In this document: positions 43,420-51,651 of the stretch, piece after piece
How the letters are laid out: the number at the start of each line of letters is the position of its first letter
How positions within the stretch are numbered: position 1 is the stretch's first letter
Source: DASQYE01 sp035940775
GTDB lineage: Bacteria; Acidobacteriota; Blastocatellia; Pyrinomonadales; Pyrinomonadaceae
Assembly: GCA_035940775.1 (NCBI GenBank)
Contig: DASZEN010000017.1
Span: 1-64,000 of the forward strand
Direction of reading: 5' to 3'
Length of the DNA stretch: 64,000 nucleotides
Notes under the pieces: model-generated
Databases searched by the model: none
What the model saw: the letters and a program-made list of their open reading frames with translations, nothing else
Told to the model about the DNA's origin: nothing
Position numbers and translations under genes: made by a program

Positions 43420-43854
43420 TTATTGCGATGGCGCATCTTCGCCGTACTTATCCAACAACTCTATGGTCTGCCCGGCCTCGTTCTCATAAACGGCATCGGT
43501 GACTCGCCAGTTACGGCCCGCCCTGTACATCAGCACGACGGTCGCGTTCACAGTCCGCCGCGTGCCCTTGACCTTGATGTTGAGCGTCGCGTCGCCGTCG
43601 TTATTACGCGAATTGATGCTGCCCGTGATGATCGAGCCGAAGTCTTTGACCTCGCCTATGTCCTGCTTTAATTTCTCGTTGCTCTGAAGAAAGCTCCTGG
43701 CCGTCTGCGCCGCTTCGCTGTGCGAGATCGTATAGAAGACGATGCCCACAATCGCGCCAGCGAAGAGCGCGGCCATGAGCACCAGCCCGCCCAAAACGCT
43801 CACGAGGATGATGATAGTCCTCTTCGTCACTTTCGCGAGTCTTCCCGCTTTCAT
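43420..43854 (-). CDS. Coa1/Tim21-like small membrane protein
   Basis: A 144-residue protein with one transmembrane helix (IIILVSVLGGLVLMAALFAG, about 13-32). A soluble beta-rich domain resembles the cytochrome oxidase assembly factor Coa1 family: SEAAQTARSFLQSNEKLKQD, then GSIITGSIN and VKGTRRTVNATVVLMY. In mitochondria this fold helps build complex IV; bacterial members are little studied. It is inserted between cdsA and dxr with gaps under 40 bases, so it is co-transcribed with them, without an obvious link to isoprenoids. Confidence 0.7.
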   Translation of the reverse strand: MKAGRLAKVTKRTIIILVSVLGGLVLMAALFAGAIVGIVFYTISHSEAAQTARSFLQSNEKLKQDIGEVKDFGSIITGSINSRNNDGDATLNIKVKGTRRTVNATVVLMYRAGRNWRVTDAVYENEAGQTIELLDKYGEDAPSQ

Positions 43855-43891
43855 TCAGGCGCTCTTCGTCGATGCGCCTGAAGATGGATGC

Positions 43892-44710
43892 TCATTGAAA
43901 ATAGAATCGTCCGAAATAGTAGATGACGGGCGCGTTGAAGAGCAAGCTATCGAGGCGGTCGAGCAGGCCGCCGTGGCCCGGAAGAATCTGCGCAGCGTCC
44001 TTCGCGCCCGCGCCCCGCTTGAGCGCGCTCTCCGTCAAATCCCCCAATACGCCGAGCACGTTCATCAGGGCCGCGAGCGGCAACGCCCACTTCAACGGCA
44101 ACTCGCGAAAGAACCAGTAGTGGGCCAACGCGGCCAGCAACAGGCTCGCCAGCATGCCGCCGAAGGCTCCCTCCCAGGTCTTGCCGGGGCTGATTTTCGG
44201 CGCGAGCTTGTGCCGACCCAATGCCCTTCCCGTGTAATAAGCGCCCGTGTCGGAGCCCATGATGACCAGAAAAAAGAAGGAGAGCAGGTGCGCCGCTCGG
44301 GCCTGCGCGAAGCCGGTGCGGACGGCGACGAGGTGGCCTCCGAGCAGTACGACATACAGCACGCCCAGAAGGGTCGAGCCCGCCGCCCCGATCATCTTAT
44401 CGAAGGGAGCGCCCTTCAGCATCTCAAGCGCCAGCACGACTATCGTCAAAGCGACGAGCGTTAATACGAGCAGCTCAGGGCCGGTCGCCGGAGCATCAAA
44501 ATAAAAGAGCGTGAAGAGCGCAGCCGCCCCCAGAAAGCCCACCCCGGCGTTCGCCTTCAGGGCGCGCTTGCCCGCCAGCACCCAGAACTCGTAGAGGCCC
44601 GCGATCATCGCCGCCAGAGCCAGGGCCACGAACAGCAGCGCGAGCCAATCAATCAGGATCGATGCGATCAGAAGGGGAAGAACGATCAGGGCCGTGATGA
44701 TACGTGACAT
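43892..44710 (-). CDS. cdsA: phosphatidate cytidylyltransferase
   Basis: A 272-residue integral membrane enzyme that makes CDP-diacylglycerol, the precursor of all phospholipids. About 7-8 hydrophobic segments are seen. The signature is GSDTGAYYTGRALGRHKL (about 149-166), followed directly by APKISPGKTWEGAFGG, both hallmarks of CDP-DG synthases. A second Asp region lies near LTESALKRGAGAKDA. It belongs to the uppS-cdsA-dxr-rseP core, with an inserted DUF3291 gene upstream. Confidence 0.95.
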   Translation of the reverse strand: MSRIITALIVLPLLIASILIDWLALLFVALALAAMIAGLYEFWVLAGKRALKANAGVGFLGAAALFTLFYFDAPATGPELLVLTLVALTIVVLALEMLKGAPFDKMIGAAGSTLLGVLYVVLLGGHLVAVRTGFAQARAAHLLSFFFLVIMGSDTGAYYTGRALGRHKLAPKISPGKTWEGAFGGMLASLLLAALAHYWFFRELPLKWALPLAALMNVLGVLGDLTESALKRGAGAKDAAQILPGHGGLLDRLDSLLFNAPVIYYFGRFYFQ

Positions 44711-44870
44711 TAATCAGCAACAGATACGATAAGCGATTGAGCAGGGACGGTTCAACAGAGCGACGCCGAGCGCGAAGCGCAAGCACCTTGCGGTCGGCCT
44801 ATGTCGGATGAAGCTTCCTGAGAAACATGCTGATAGAGAAGCCGCGCGGGTGCGACCCTTAGAGCCGTTG

Positions 44871-45374
44871 TTATGCGGAACAGGGTGTCGCCGGAAGCAT
44901 AATGAATCGCTCGGCCTCGCTATCGGCGGGTTGAAAGATTCGCTTGAAGGTGAAGGCGTGCGATGACTCGCCGTGCCGTTCAAGATATTCAAGCCGCTGC
45001 CTGGCTTCGGCTACGGTCGGTATATGTCCGGCCTCGACCCACCACAAAGCCATGTAGGTGCGGTCGAACTTCTCAAACCATTCGCGCCGCAGACGCATCG
45101 CCTGTCCGTGCGCGTTTTTGTAAACGTACTCCTTCAACTGCTCTATGGTTTCCCAGACGGAGAGATTGAACAGAATGCGTTCATCGTCATAGGGCCGCAA
45201 GTATGTCGCATTGCCCTCCTCCGTTTGCAAACGCCAGACGAAGCCCGGACTTCCGTCGGCGGCGGCATTCACCTCATCGAGGCGCGCGACGAAGCCTGCC
45301 ATGATAGGGTCATCCAGCGGCGCCTTCATGCGCGCGATGTTCACCTGCCCGATATGATGTATGAGCGATCCCAA
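44871..45374 (-). CDS. DUF3291 protein
   Basis: A 167-residue protein. The N-terminal block GQVNIARMKAPLDDPIMAGF and the later YVYKNAHGQAMRLRREWFEK and MALWWVEAGHIPTVAEARQR match the DUF3291 family. It is related to the dimeric alpha-beta barrel fold of monooxygenase and heme-binding proteins; function is unknown. It begins with TTG at 45374 behind GGAGG about 10 bases upstream. It lies between uppS and cdsA on the same strand, with about 90 and 160 bases of spacer, a position usually held by no other gene. Confidence 0.75.
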   Translation of the reverse strand: MGSLIHHIGQVNIARMKAPLDDPIMAGFVARLDEVNAAADGSPGFVWRLQTEEGNATYLRPYDDERILFNLSVWETIEQLKEYVYKNAHGQAMRLRREWFEKFDRTYMALWWVEAGHIPTVAEARQRLEYLERHGESSHAFTFKRIFQPADSEAERFIMLPATPCSA

Positions 45375-45465
45375 GGCGACGTTACCTCCCCTCCGGGCCA
45401 GTAGACATAGATCAAAGCCTCTGAGCAGCGCAGACGAGACTTCCCGCCCGTCACACGTCGCTCTG

Positions 45466-46257
45466 CTATTTCGCGTTGGCGACCAGTTTAAGCCCGCCGA
45501 AGCGGCGGTCGCGTCCCTGAAAATCCAACACCGCTTCGAGCAGATGAACGCGGCGAAAGTCTGGCCAGAGGGTTTCGGTCACATAAATCTCGCTGTAGGC
45601 CATCTGCCACAACAGGAAATTAGAGATGCGCAGCTCGCCGCTCGTGCGTACCAGCAGGTCAAGCTCCGGCAATCCCTTCGTGTACAACTCGCGCGCGATT
45701 GATTCTTCCGTCAACTCTTCGGGCCCACGACCCTGTGCTATCAGGCGCGAGGCGGCGGCGCGGCAGGCATCCACGATCTCGGCGCGGCCTCCGTAATTCA
45801 AAGCGACGTTCAAGACCATGCCCGTATTCGCAGCCGTCCGTTCGGTGGCGCGGCTGATCTCGCGCCGCACGTTTTCGGCGAGCGCGGCGGTGCGCCCGAT
45901 GGCCTGAAAACGTATGTTCTGCCGGTCTATCTCGTCCAGCTCAAGCCGCAGGTAACGCCTCAGCATACGCATCAGGGCATCAACTTCGAGGCGCGGTCGT
46001 TTCCAGTTCTCGGTCGAGAAGGCATAGAGCGTGAGCGCGCCCAGACCCAGACGCGCGCCCGTATCGACCGCCGAGCGCACGGCCTCGACGCCCGCGCGAT
46101 GGCCCACGATACGCGGCTGGCCGCGTTGCGCCGCCCAGCGACCATTGCCGTCCATGATAATGGCGACGTGGCGCGGCAGGCGCTCCCAATCGAGGGCCGC
46201 CAGCAACATCTCGTCGCGCGTTCCACGCTCTACGACTTCAGAGAAATCCGCGAGCAT
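45466..46257 (-). CDS. uppS: isoprenyl (undecaprenyl) diphosphate synthase
   Basis: A 263-residue cis-prenyltransferase that makes the C55 carrier for peptidoglycan and other wall polymers. Conserved region I HVAIIMDGNGRWA (about 30-42) holds the catalytic Asp. RIVGHRAGVEAV and TLYAFSTENWKRP follow, and LDLLVRTSGELRISNFLLWQ is region V. It is upstream of cdsA and dxr in the usual cluster, with truA directly upstream. Confidence 0.96.
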   Translation of the reverse strand: MLADFSEVVERGTRDEMLLAALDWERLPRHVAIIMDGNGRWAAQRGQPRIVGHRAGVEAVRSAVDTGARLGLGALTLYAFSTENWKRPRLEVDALMRMLRRYLRLELDEIDRQNIRFQAIGRTAALAENVRREISRATERTAANTGMVLNVALNYGGRAEIVDACRAAASRLIAQGRGPEELTEESIARELYTKGLPELDLLVRTSGELRISNFLLWQMAYSEIYVTETLWPDFRRVHLLEAVLDFQGRDRRFGGLKLVANAK

Positions 46258-46388
46258 TCAATTCCTTCCCCGGCCTTTGGCTTTCGGCCTCAAACGGCAG
46301 ATGTCCTCCCAACTTTAGCCCCGCGACCCGGCAACTTTGCCCGGCTTATACACGACGCCGCACATTCTTACTTCTACGGCCGTCTATG

Positions 46389-47147
46389 TCAATCATATTG
46401 GACGTGGACGAGTGTTAGCCCGCAGGCCGGTGCGGTCGCGCCGACAAGCTCGCGCGCGCCCGTACTGATGGCAAGCGCGACCCTCTCTTCATCCAGCTCG
46501 CCGCGACCCGCCGCCATCAGCGTGCCCGCGATAGAGCGCACCATGTAGCGCAAAAAGCCGTCGGCGCTCACCGTTATCTCAATCAGACGCCCGCGCCCGC
46601 GCTTCTCCCACGCCTCTGTGATTTCGAGCCGCGTAATGTCGCGCACGCGCGAGACGGCCTCCGACTGCGCAGCCGAAAAAGCAGTCCAATCATGTTGGCC
46701 CAGGAACAGCCTCGCCGCCGCGCGCATTCGCTCCATGTCGAGGGGGCGCGCCTCGTGCTGCGCGTAGCGAAACCAGAAGGGCGAGACGACCGGCGCGTTG
46801 AAGATGCGATAGACGTAGGTTTTGCCGCGTGCCGAATATCGCGCATGGAAATCGTCTGCGACTTCGCAGGCTTCAATCACGCGCACGTCGCGCGCCAGAT
46901 TTCCGTTGACGCCAGCGCGCAGTTTCCACGGGCTGAACTCGCGCCTTAGCTCGACGCTCGCCACCTGTCCCTCGGCATGCACGCCCGCATCCGTGCGGCC
47001 CGACCCGTGCACCGTCACCGCCCCGCCGTCAATCAGCGCCAGCACCCGCGCCAGCTCGCCCTGCACCGTGCGCTGGTGGTCGTCGCCCTGCATCTGCCAG
47101 CCGTGAAAATCCGTCCCGTCATATTGCAGCGTCAACTTGAAATTCAT
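46389..47147 (-). CDS. truA: tRNA pseudouridine(38-40) synthase
   Basis: A 252-residue enzyme that modifies the anticodon stem-loop. The catalytic Asp lies in VHGSGRTDAGVHAEGQVAS (about 47-65). MNFKLTLQYDGTDFHGWQMQ is the usual N-terminus, and YMVRSIAGTLMAAGRGEL is near the C-terminus. The start at 47147 has no Shine-Dalgarno because the region ahead is polypyrimidine on this strand, part of a repeat. The frame stays open 14 codons into that repeat, but those residues look like noise. Confidence 0.95.
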   Translation of the reverse strand: MNFKLTLQYDGTDFHGWQMQGDDHQRTVQGELARVLALIDGGAVTVHGSGRTDAGVHAEGQVASVELRREFSPWKLRAGVNGNLARDVRVIEACEVADDFHARYSARGKTYVYRIFNAPVVSPFWFRYAQHEARPLDMERMRAAARLFLGQHDWTAFSAAQSEAVSRVRDITRLEITEAWEKRGRGRLIEITVSADGFLRYMVRSIAGTLMAAGRGELDEERVALAISTGARELVGATAPACGLTLVHVQYD

Positions 47148-47149
47148 AA

Positions 47150-47275
47150 GACAAAAGAGAAAAGCAAGAGGAAAAAGGGTAAGAGGCACAGGGCACGGGC
47201 AAGAGCGCTTTTATCAGATGCGGTTTGCTGCCGTGCTTTTCCCCCTTACCTTTCTCCTTTTTACTTCTTCCGGCT
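47150..47275. repeat. degenerate polypurine inverted repeat, truA/pyrE junction
   Basis: A purine-rich stretch (47150-47186, with AAAGCAAGAGG and AAAAAGGGTAAGAGG) is mirrored by a pyrimidine-rich stretch (47234-47273, with CCCCCTTACC, TCTCC and TTTTTAC). The pairing is imperfect with small gaps, and GCACGG lies inside both arms. A related word AAAAGGGTAAAAGGAAG occurs at 29257-29273 before the MFS gene. The right end overlaps the last codons of pyrE. Confidence 0.55.
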
Positions 47276-47836
47276 TCCCGGTTTGATGGCCTCCTGGCCG
47301 CGCGCGCAGGCTTCACAGACGGAGGGCGCGAGGGCGGGTACGTCCAGCGTGGCGAGGGCGACGCGCGGGACACCGACATCGGCGCGCCCCTGCGAGCGGT
47401 CTATGATGGAGCAGGCGCCGACCACGAGCGCCCCGGCGGCGCGCAGGGCCGCGATAGTCTCGCGCGTCGAGCCGCCCGTCGTAATCACGTCTTCTGCGAC
47501 CAGCACCCTCTCGCCCGGGCTTACGGTGAAGCCGCGCCTTAAGGTCATGATCCCCTGTTCATCGCGCTCCGTCCAGATAAAGCGCGCGCCGAGTTGCCGC
47601 GCGACCTCATAGCCGATGACGAGCCCGCCGATTGCAGGCGAGGCGACCGCTTGAATGTTTTGTTCCCTGAACTGTTGGGCCAGCGCGCGGGCGAACGCCT
47701 CTGCCTCCGAAGGGTGTTGGAGCACGAGCGCGCATTGCAGGTAGCTGCGGCTATGAAGGCCGCTCGACAGTATAAAGTGGCCTTCGAGCAGCGCGCCCGT
47801 TCGCCTGAATCTGTCGATCACTTCGTCGGCTCGCAA
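47261..47836 (-). CDS. pyrE: orotate phosphoribosyltransferase
   Basis: A 191-residue enzyme that forms OMP from orotate and PRPP in pyrimidine synthesis. The PRPP motif VLVAEDVITTGGSTRETIA (about 109-127) is complete, and PAIGGLVIGYEVARQLG and FIWTERDEQGIM flank the active site. It is divergent from the exonuclease gene and is followed by truA after a degenerate polypurine repeat that overlaps its stop region. Confidence 0.95.
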   Translation of the reverse strand: MRADEVIDRFRRTGALLEGHFILSSGLHSRSYLQCALVLQHPSEAEAFARALAQQFREQNIQAVASPAIGGLVIGYEVARQLGARFIWTERDEQGIMTLRRGFTVSPGERVLVAEDVITTGGSTRETIAALRAAGALVVGACSIIDRSQGRADVGVPRVALATLDVPALAPSVCEACARGQEAIKPGSRKK

Positions 47837-47886
47837 TTTCTCACCTCGTTTTCTGCGGCGCTGGTGCGTGCTACAATGTCACGCGT

Positions 47887-48720
47887 ATGCAGGGCCGCCG
47901 CAATCTCGTTTCCGATTCCGCGCTCGTACAGGAGGCCGTCGATATGCTGCGCGTCGCGGGTGGCTGCGCGCCGGTCGTCGACATCGCCGACATCGTCCTG
48001 AAGCTTTCCGATCTGGATGCGGAACTGGCGGCGATGGTCGTCGCCGATCTGGTCAAGGACGACCACCGGCTGCTCCTGCGCGATGACCTGATCGTAGAGC
48101 TTGTCTGCGAAGATGCCGAGGCCCGCCCTTTGCAGGAAACCGATTTCGTCGTCGTCGACCTGGAGACGACGGGAGCCAAAGCGCCGCCGTCGCGGATTAT
48201 GGAGGTCGGCGCGTACCGCGTCAGCCGGGGCCGTATCGTCGCCGAGTTCAATTCCCTGGTCAACCCGGAAATACCGATCCCGCCCTTTATCGTCCGCCTG
48301 ACGGGAATCACCGACTCGATGGTAAAGAGCGCGCCCCTGTTCGCAGACATCGCCCCGGCCTGGCTCGACTTTCTGGGCGATTCCGTACTGGTCGCGCACA
48401 ACGCGCAATTCGATGTCCGTTTCCTCAATCACGAGATCGCGCGCGTCTTTCCGGGCCGCCGCATGATTAATTCGCAGTTGTGTACTGTAAAGCTATCGCG
48501 CCGCATCTTTCCGGGCCTCCTGAACTATCGTCTGCATACGCTGGCCGCGCATTTTACGATTCCGATCATCAATCGCCATCGGGCGGCTGACGACGCGCTC
48601 GCGACCGCAGAGATTTTCATACGCATGCTCACGCGCCTTGAGGAATACGGCGTGCGCGATCTGGCGGCGGCGCGGCTTTTTAATTTCAACTTCGAGACCG
48701 CCTCGAAGGCTATCTGTTGA
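47887..48720 (+). CDS. DEDDh 3'-5' exonuclease, DnaQ/PolC type, with N-terminal extension
   Basis: A 277-residue protein. The exonuclease domain (residues ~95-265) has ExoI FVVVDLETTGAKAPPSRIME with Asp/Glu, ExoII VAHNAQFDVRFL and ExoIII HRAADDALATA with the DEDDh His. That fits the epsilon or PolC-type proofreading nuclease family. The first ~90 residues form a helical region, possibly a winged helix, with ADLVKDDHRLLLRDDLIVEL before the nuclease. No polymerase domain is present. It is a lone plus-strand gene divergent from pyrE. Confidence 0.88.
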   Translation: MQGRRNLVSDSALVQEAVDMLRVAGGCAPVVDIADIVLKLSDLDAELAAMVVADLVKDDHRLLLRDDLIVELVCEDAEARPLQETDFVVVDLETTGAKAPPSRIMEVGAYRVSRGRIVAEFNSLVNPEIPIPPFIVRLTGITDSMVKSAPLFADIAPAWLDFLGDSVLVAHNAQFDVRFLNHEIARVFPGRRMINSQLCTVKLSRRIFPGLLNYRLHTLAAHFTIPIINRHRAADDALATAEIFIRMLTRLEEYGVRDLAAARLFNFNFETASKAIC

Positions 48721-48803
48721 ACGGGCGGTCGCTCGGCTCTCTCTCGCTCGCCGTCGGCTGCCTCCTCCTCCTCCTGTTCCTCCAGCCCCTTCGGTCTTTA
48801 CCT

Positions 48804-49451
48804 TCATCCGGCCTCGGACATACGCTCATCCGAAGCCTCACGGTCTTCGACCGCCTTTTTGCGGCGTAGCCTTCGCGCCAGGAATGCCAGAATAATAAGG
48901 ACTGCGAAGCCCGTGCCGATCATCGGATAGTAATGCGCGAGCAGCTCCTTCGCGTGCTCGCCGTAATGCGCGGCGAGGTAGCCTTCGAGCAGAAAGCGAA
49001 AGGCGCGACCGGCGGCGATGGCCGCCGCAAAGCGCCAGACGTTGAGGCGAAAGACCCCGGTCGTGATGACGAACAGCTTGAATGGAAACGGCGGCGGCAG
49101 TAGGGACGCGACCAGCACCGAGAGCACGTCGTAACGGTCTATCAATTCTTTGACGCGCTTTTGCTTGGCTTCGCTGAAGCGCGCCAGCGCACGACGACCC
49201 GCCCGCCGCGAGATGTAATAAAGGATGACGCAGCCGATGACGGAGCCGAGCGTCGCCGCCCCCGCGTAGAGAGGCCACCACGCGGGCCTTGCCGTCGCCA
49301 GCAGAATCATCACCGCATCGGCGCCGCCCGGCAGCGGAACCAGCGCCGAATCAAGCAGCGCGATGGCGAATAACCCGAACGGGCCAAACGCTACGAGGTA
49401 CTGCGACACATGCCCGAGCCCGTTCGTTATCTTTCGTAAAAGCCACTTCAA
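48804..49451 (-). CDS. VTT/DedA-like membrane protein (first of a tandem pair)
   Basis: About 215 residues with a VTT (SNARE-associated Golgi) domain. ALVPLPGGADAVMILLATAR is the re-entrant loop 1 segment, and ASLLPPPFPFKLFVITTGVF loop 2, the paired PxP and LPPP motifs of this family. Several membrane helices follow. The frame is open to a TTG at 49517; TTG 49451 (KWLLRKITNGLGHV) is a better start but not certain. DedA-like proteins flip or move undecaprenyl phosphate or phospholipids. A paralogue lies directly upstream at 49538-50278, and the two may be co-transcribed. Confidence 0.8.
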   Translation of the reverse strand: MKWLLRKITNGLGHVSQYLVAFGPFGLFAIALLDSALVPLPGGADAVMILLATARPAWWPLYAGAATLGSVIGCVILYYISRRAGRRALARFSEAKQKRVKELIDRYDVLSVLVASLLPPPFPFKLFVITTGVFRLNVWRFAAAIAAGRAFRFLLEGYLAAHYGEHAKELLAHYYPMIGTGFAVLIILAFLARRLRRKKAVEDREASDERMSEAG

Positions 49452-49537
49452 AAGCCTATCACTATCCCTTTCCGTCGAGGAAAGAGGCCGGAGGCCCAAT
49501 CGAGCAACAGCCCCCAACCGTTCAGTCTTCGAGAATC

Positions 49538-50278
49538 CTAACCTCTATTGTTTTCCGCAGCCGTCTCCACCTCCGCTGCATCAAGACCGGCTTCCGTCTC
49601 CGCCAAATCGCCCTCAGCGGTCGCGGCGGAGGCCGGTGTCTGGTTGCGGTGCGTGATGAAATATATAGCGAGACCGACGAGGCAAAGGGCGGCGACGAGC
49701 CCAAGGATTATCACGCCGTTCTCTTTGAGAAACTGCAAGACGCGCTCGCCGTAAAAGACGGCCAGCGTCCCCTCTATATAATAGCGGAGCGAACGCGCGA
49801 TCATGATCGTAATCATAAAGCGCCAGCGCGGATATTCGAGCGCGCCCGCCGTCGCCACGAAAATCTTGAACGGCATGGGCGGCGGCAAAAGCGCCGGGAC
49901 TGCAAGCGCCAGGAAACCGAAGCGAGCATAAGCGCGCTCGACGCGCTCTATGTGGTCGGAGCGAAAACGACGGCGCAACACGGCCTGACCGCCGCGCCGC
50001 AGGATCGTATAGAGCAGCATGCAGCCGATGACAGACCCGGCGGCCGCGAAGAGCGGAAAGTAGAAGACCGAGACGGGGTCTTTCGTACATCGCATGACGA
50101 CGAGGTAATCGTTGATCTCGGGCAGCGAGAGCAGGGACGAGTCGAGCGCGCCGATCAAGACCATCGAGGGCGCGGCCACATACATCGGCACGCCGATGAT
50201 AAAGCGTTCGAGCCATTCGACGACGTGCGCGAACGACTCCTGTAGAGAGTTGATGGTAGCGCTCAACCAATCAAGCAT
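49538..50278 (-). CDS. VTT/DedA-like membrane protein (second of pair)
   Basis: A 246-residue paralogue of the previous gene. LIGALDSSLLSLPEINDYLV and VPALLPPPMPFKIFVATAGA are the two re-entrant segments, and GSVIGCMLLYTILRRGG lies between them in the same arrangement as its neighbour. The acidic residue in loop 1 differs (ALDSS and PEIND rather than LDSAL and GGADA). The Ala/Glu-rich C-terminus is extended by about 30 residues. Tandem duplication is the simplest origin. It probably acts in lipid carrier or phospholipid transport across the inner membrane. Confidence 0.85.
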   Translation of the reverse strand: MLDWLSATINSLQESFAHVVEWLERFIIGVPMYVAAPSMVLIGALDSSLLSLPEINDYLVVMRCTKDPVSVFYFPLFAAAGSVIGCMLLYTILRRGGQAVLRRRFRSDHIERVERAYARFGFLALAVPALLPPPMPFKIFVATAGALEYPRWRFMITIMIARSLRYYIEGTLAVFYGERVLQFLKENGVIILGLVAALCLVGLAIYFITHRNQTPASAATAEGDLAETEAGLDAAEVETAAENNRG

Positions 50279-50360
50279 AAGTGAAAGCGACAGTCGATTA
50301 TGATGACGGGCAAAAATGGAGTGTAGCCTGTCATCAAGTCAGTTGTCACTCGTCGCTGCT

Positions 50361-51239
50361 TTATTTGACAGGTGCGAAGACGGTGGGGGTATCGTAGGTG
50401 ACGCCGAAGGTGACGCCGGAGCGGGGGCTGAAATCCGTCAGCCCGGCAATGCCCGCGAAATCGAAGCGCAGGCCCGAAGCCTTGATCTGTAAACCGAGGC
50501 GGGCCTCGGATTGCGATTCGGTTCCGAGCGGCGCGCGGCCACGTCGCGTGCTCGCGCGGCCGTTTACTTCGCCGACGAAATTGAATTGCTTATTGAGACG
50601 GACAATGCCTGCGAAGCCGTAGAGCAGCACGTCGTTCTGCGTAAAGGGTTCGGTCGGCGCGGTCAGAATCGCGAGCCCCAGATTTCCGAAGAAGTTGGCC
50701 CGCGCGTTCTCGCCGAACTTCTTACCGGCGAGAATCACGCCGTAAGCGTTGATCTGATTGACGCCGATGCCGCGCGCCTGATTCGAGTTCGGCAACTGCA
50801 CGCCGAAGCGAAAACCGAGCGAAGGGCCGTTTTTGGTCTCGTTCCTCAGCTTGATCTTTGTCGAAAGCGTGAAATCGCCCGTATCGTTGGTCGAATTGGT
50901 TCCGGGCGCGAACCCGAGCGGGATCGGCGTCGGCACGCTCCTTGAATTGATGCTCAGGAAATTCTGAACCGTCCCGTCTATCTGGAACTCGACGTTGGGC
51001 GACAGGCCGACGTTGATCCCGATGACGCCGACGCGCGTCAGATCGCCCGTCAATCCTGAGAGCGGGAACTTCGCGTCCTGCATGAAATCTATGCCCGCCT
51101 CGATGCGCACGGAGCCGGGCGGAATGATGTCCACGTCTTCGGTCAGGAGCGGGCGCTGCTGCGCGCTCGCGCTCGTCGCCGCCGACCAGAGGATCAGCAG
51201 CAACAGGCAGATGATGTTTGAAAGGCGCGGACGCAACAT
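50361..51239 (-). CDS. outer-membrane beta-barrel-type exported protein
   Basis: A 292-residue protein with a signal peptide (IICLLLLILWSAATSASAQ). It has a beta-rich, alternating-residue pattern to the C-terminus, for example GLTGDLTRVGVIGINVGLSP and FDFAGIAGLTDFSPRSGVTF. There are about ten such strands. This looks like a small barrel of the transporter or porin-like group found in outer membranes; no ligand is evident. The final residues FAPVK do not show the usual terminal aromatic. Confidence 0.65.
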   Translation of the reverse strand: MLRPRLSNIICLLLLILWSAATSASAQQRPLLTEDVDIIPPGSVRIEAGIDFMQDAKFPLSGLTGDLTRVGVIGINVGLSPNVEFQIDGTVQNFLSINSRSVPTPIPLGFAPGTNSTNDTGDFTLSTKIKLRNETKNGPSLGFRFGVQLPNSNQARGIGVNQINAYGVILAGKKFGENARANFFGNLGLAILTAPTEPFTQNDVLLYGFAGIVRLNKQFNFVGEVNGRASTRRGRAPLGTESQSEARLGLQIKASGLRFDFAGIAGLTDFSPRSGVTFGVTYDTPTVFAPVK

Positions 51240-51651
51240 AGATTTGGCCGAATCGTTTCCCGACTGAAATATTGAAGAGCGCCCCGGAATGCAAAGCGAT
51301 CATGGGAAGCGCCGCTTCCGTCCGAACACTTGAAGGGGCCTTCGGGCATTTCCCGGAACGTCGCGCGGATTGTAGCGGCTCACACAGCCGAGCGTCAACG
51401 TATCCGCGCCGGAAAGTTTCAAGGGCGTCGCGCCGAAGACGTATGTTAGGCTAGGAAAGCGACGGGCGCGACCGAGACAGCTTTGATGACATGGAGGCTT
51501 TACGCTCATGCCGCCCCGTTCGGGGGAGGTGCTCGCCGAAGCGCTTCCCCTGGTGTTCGGTCGTCCGCGCGCGCCGGATGACGGGCCCGGCCTTTTCCGT
51601 GCCTGGCCTTTGTCCGCCCCTGCTCTCCTATTTCGCGCTGAGGTTTGGTTC
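51240..51651. other. intergenic, divergent promoter region
   Basis: About 410 bases lie between the barrel gene and the penicillin acylase signal peptide. The frame of the acylase stays open to ATG 51508 with TGGAGG 10 bases upstream, but these 48 residues have no signal character. I saw no other gene or RNA structure. Confidence 0.45.
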
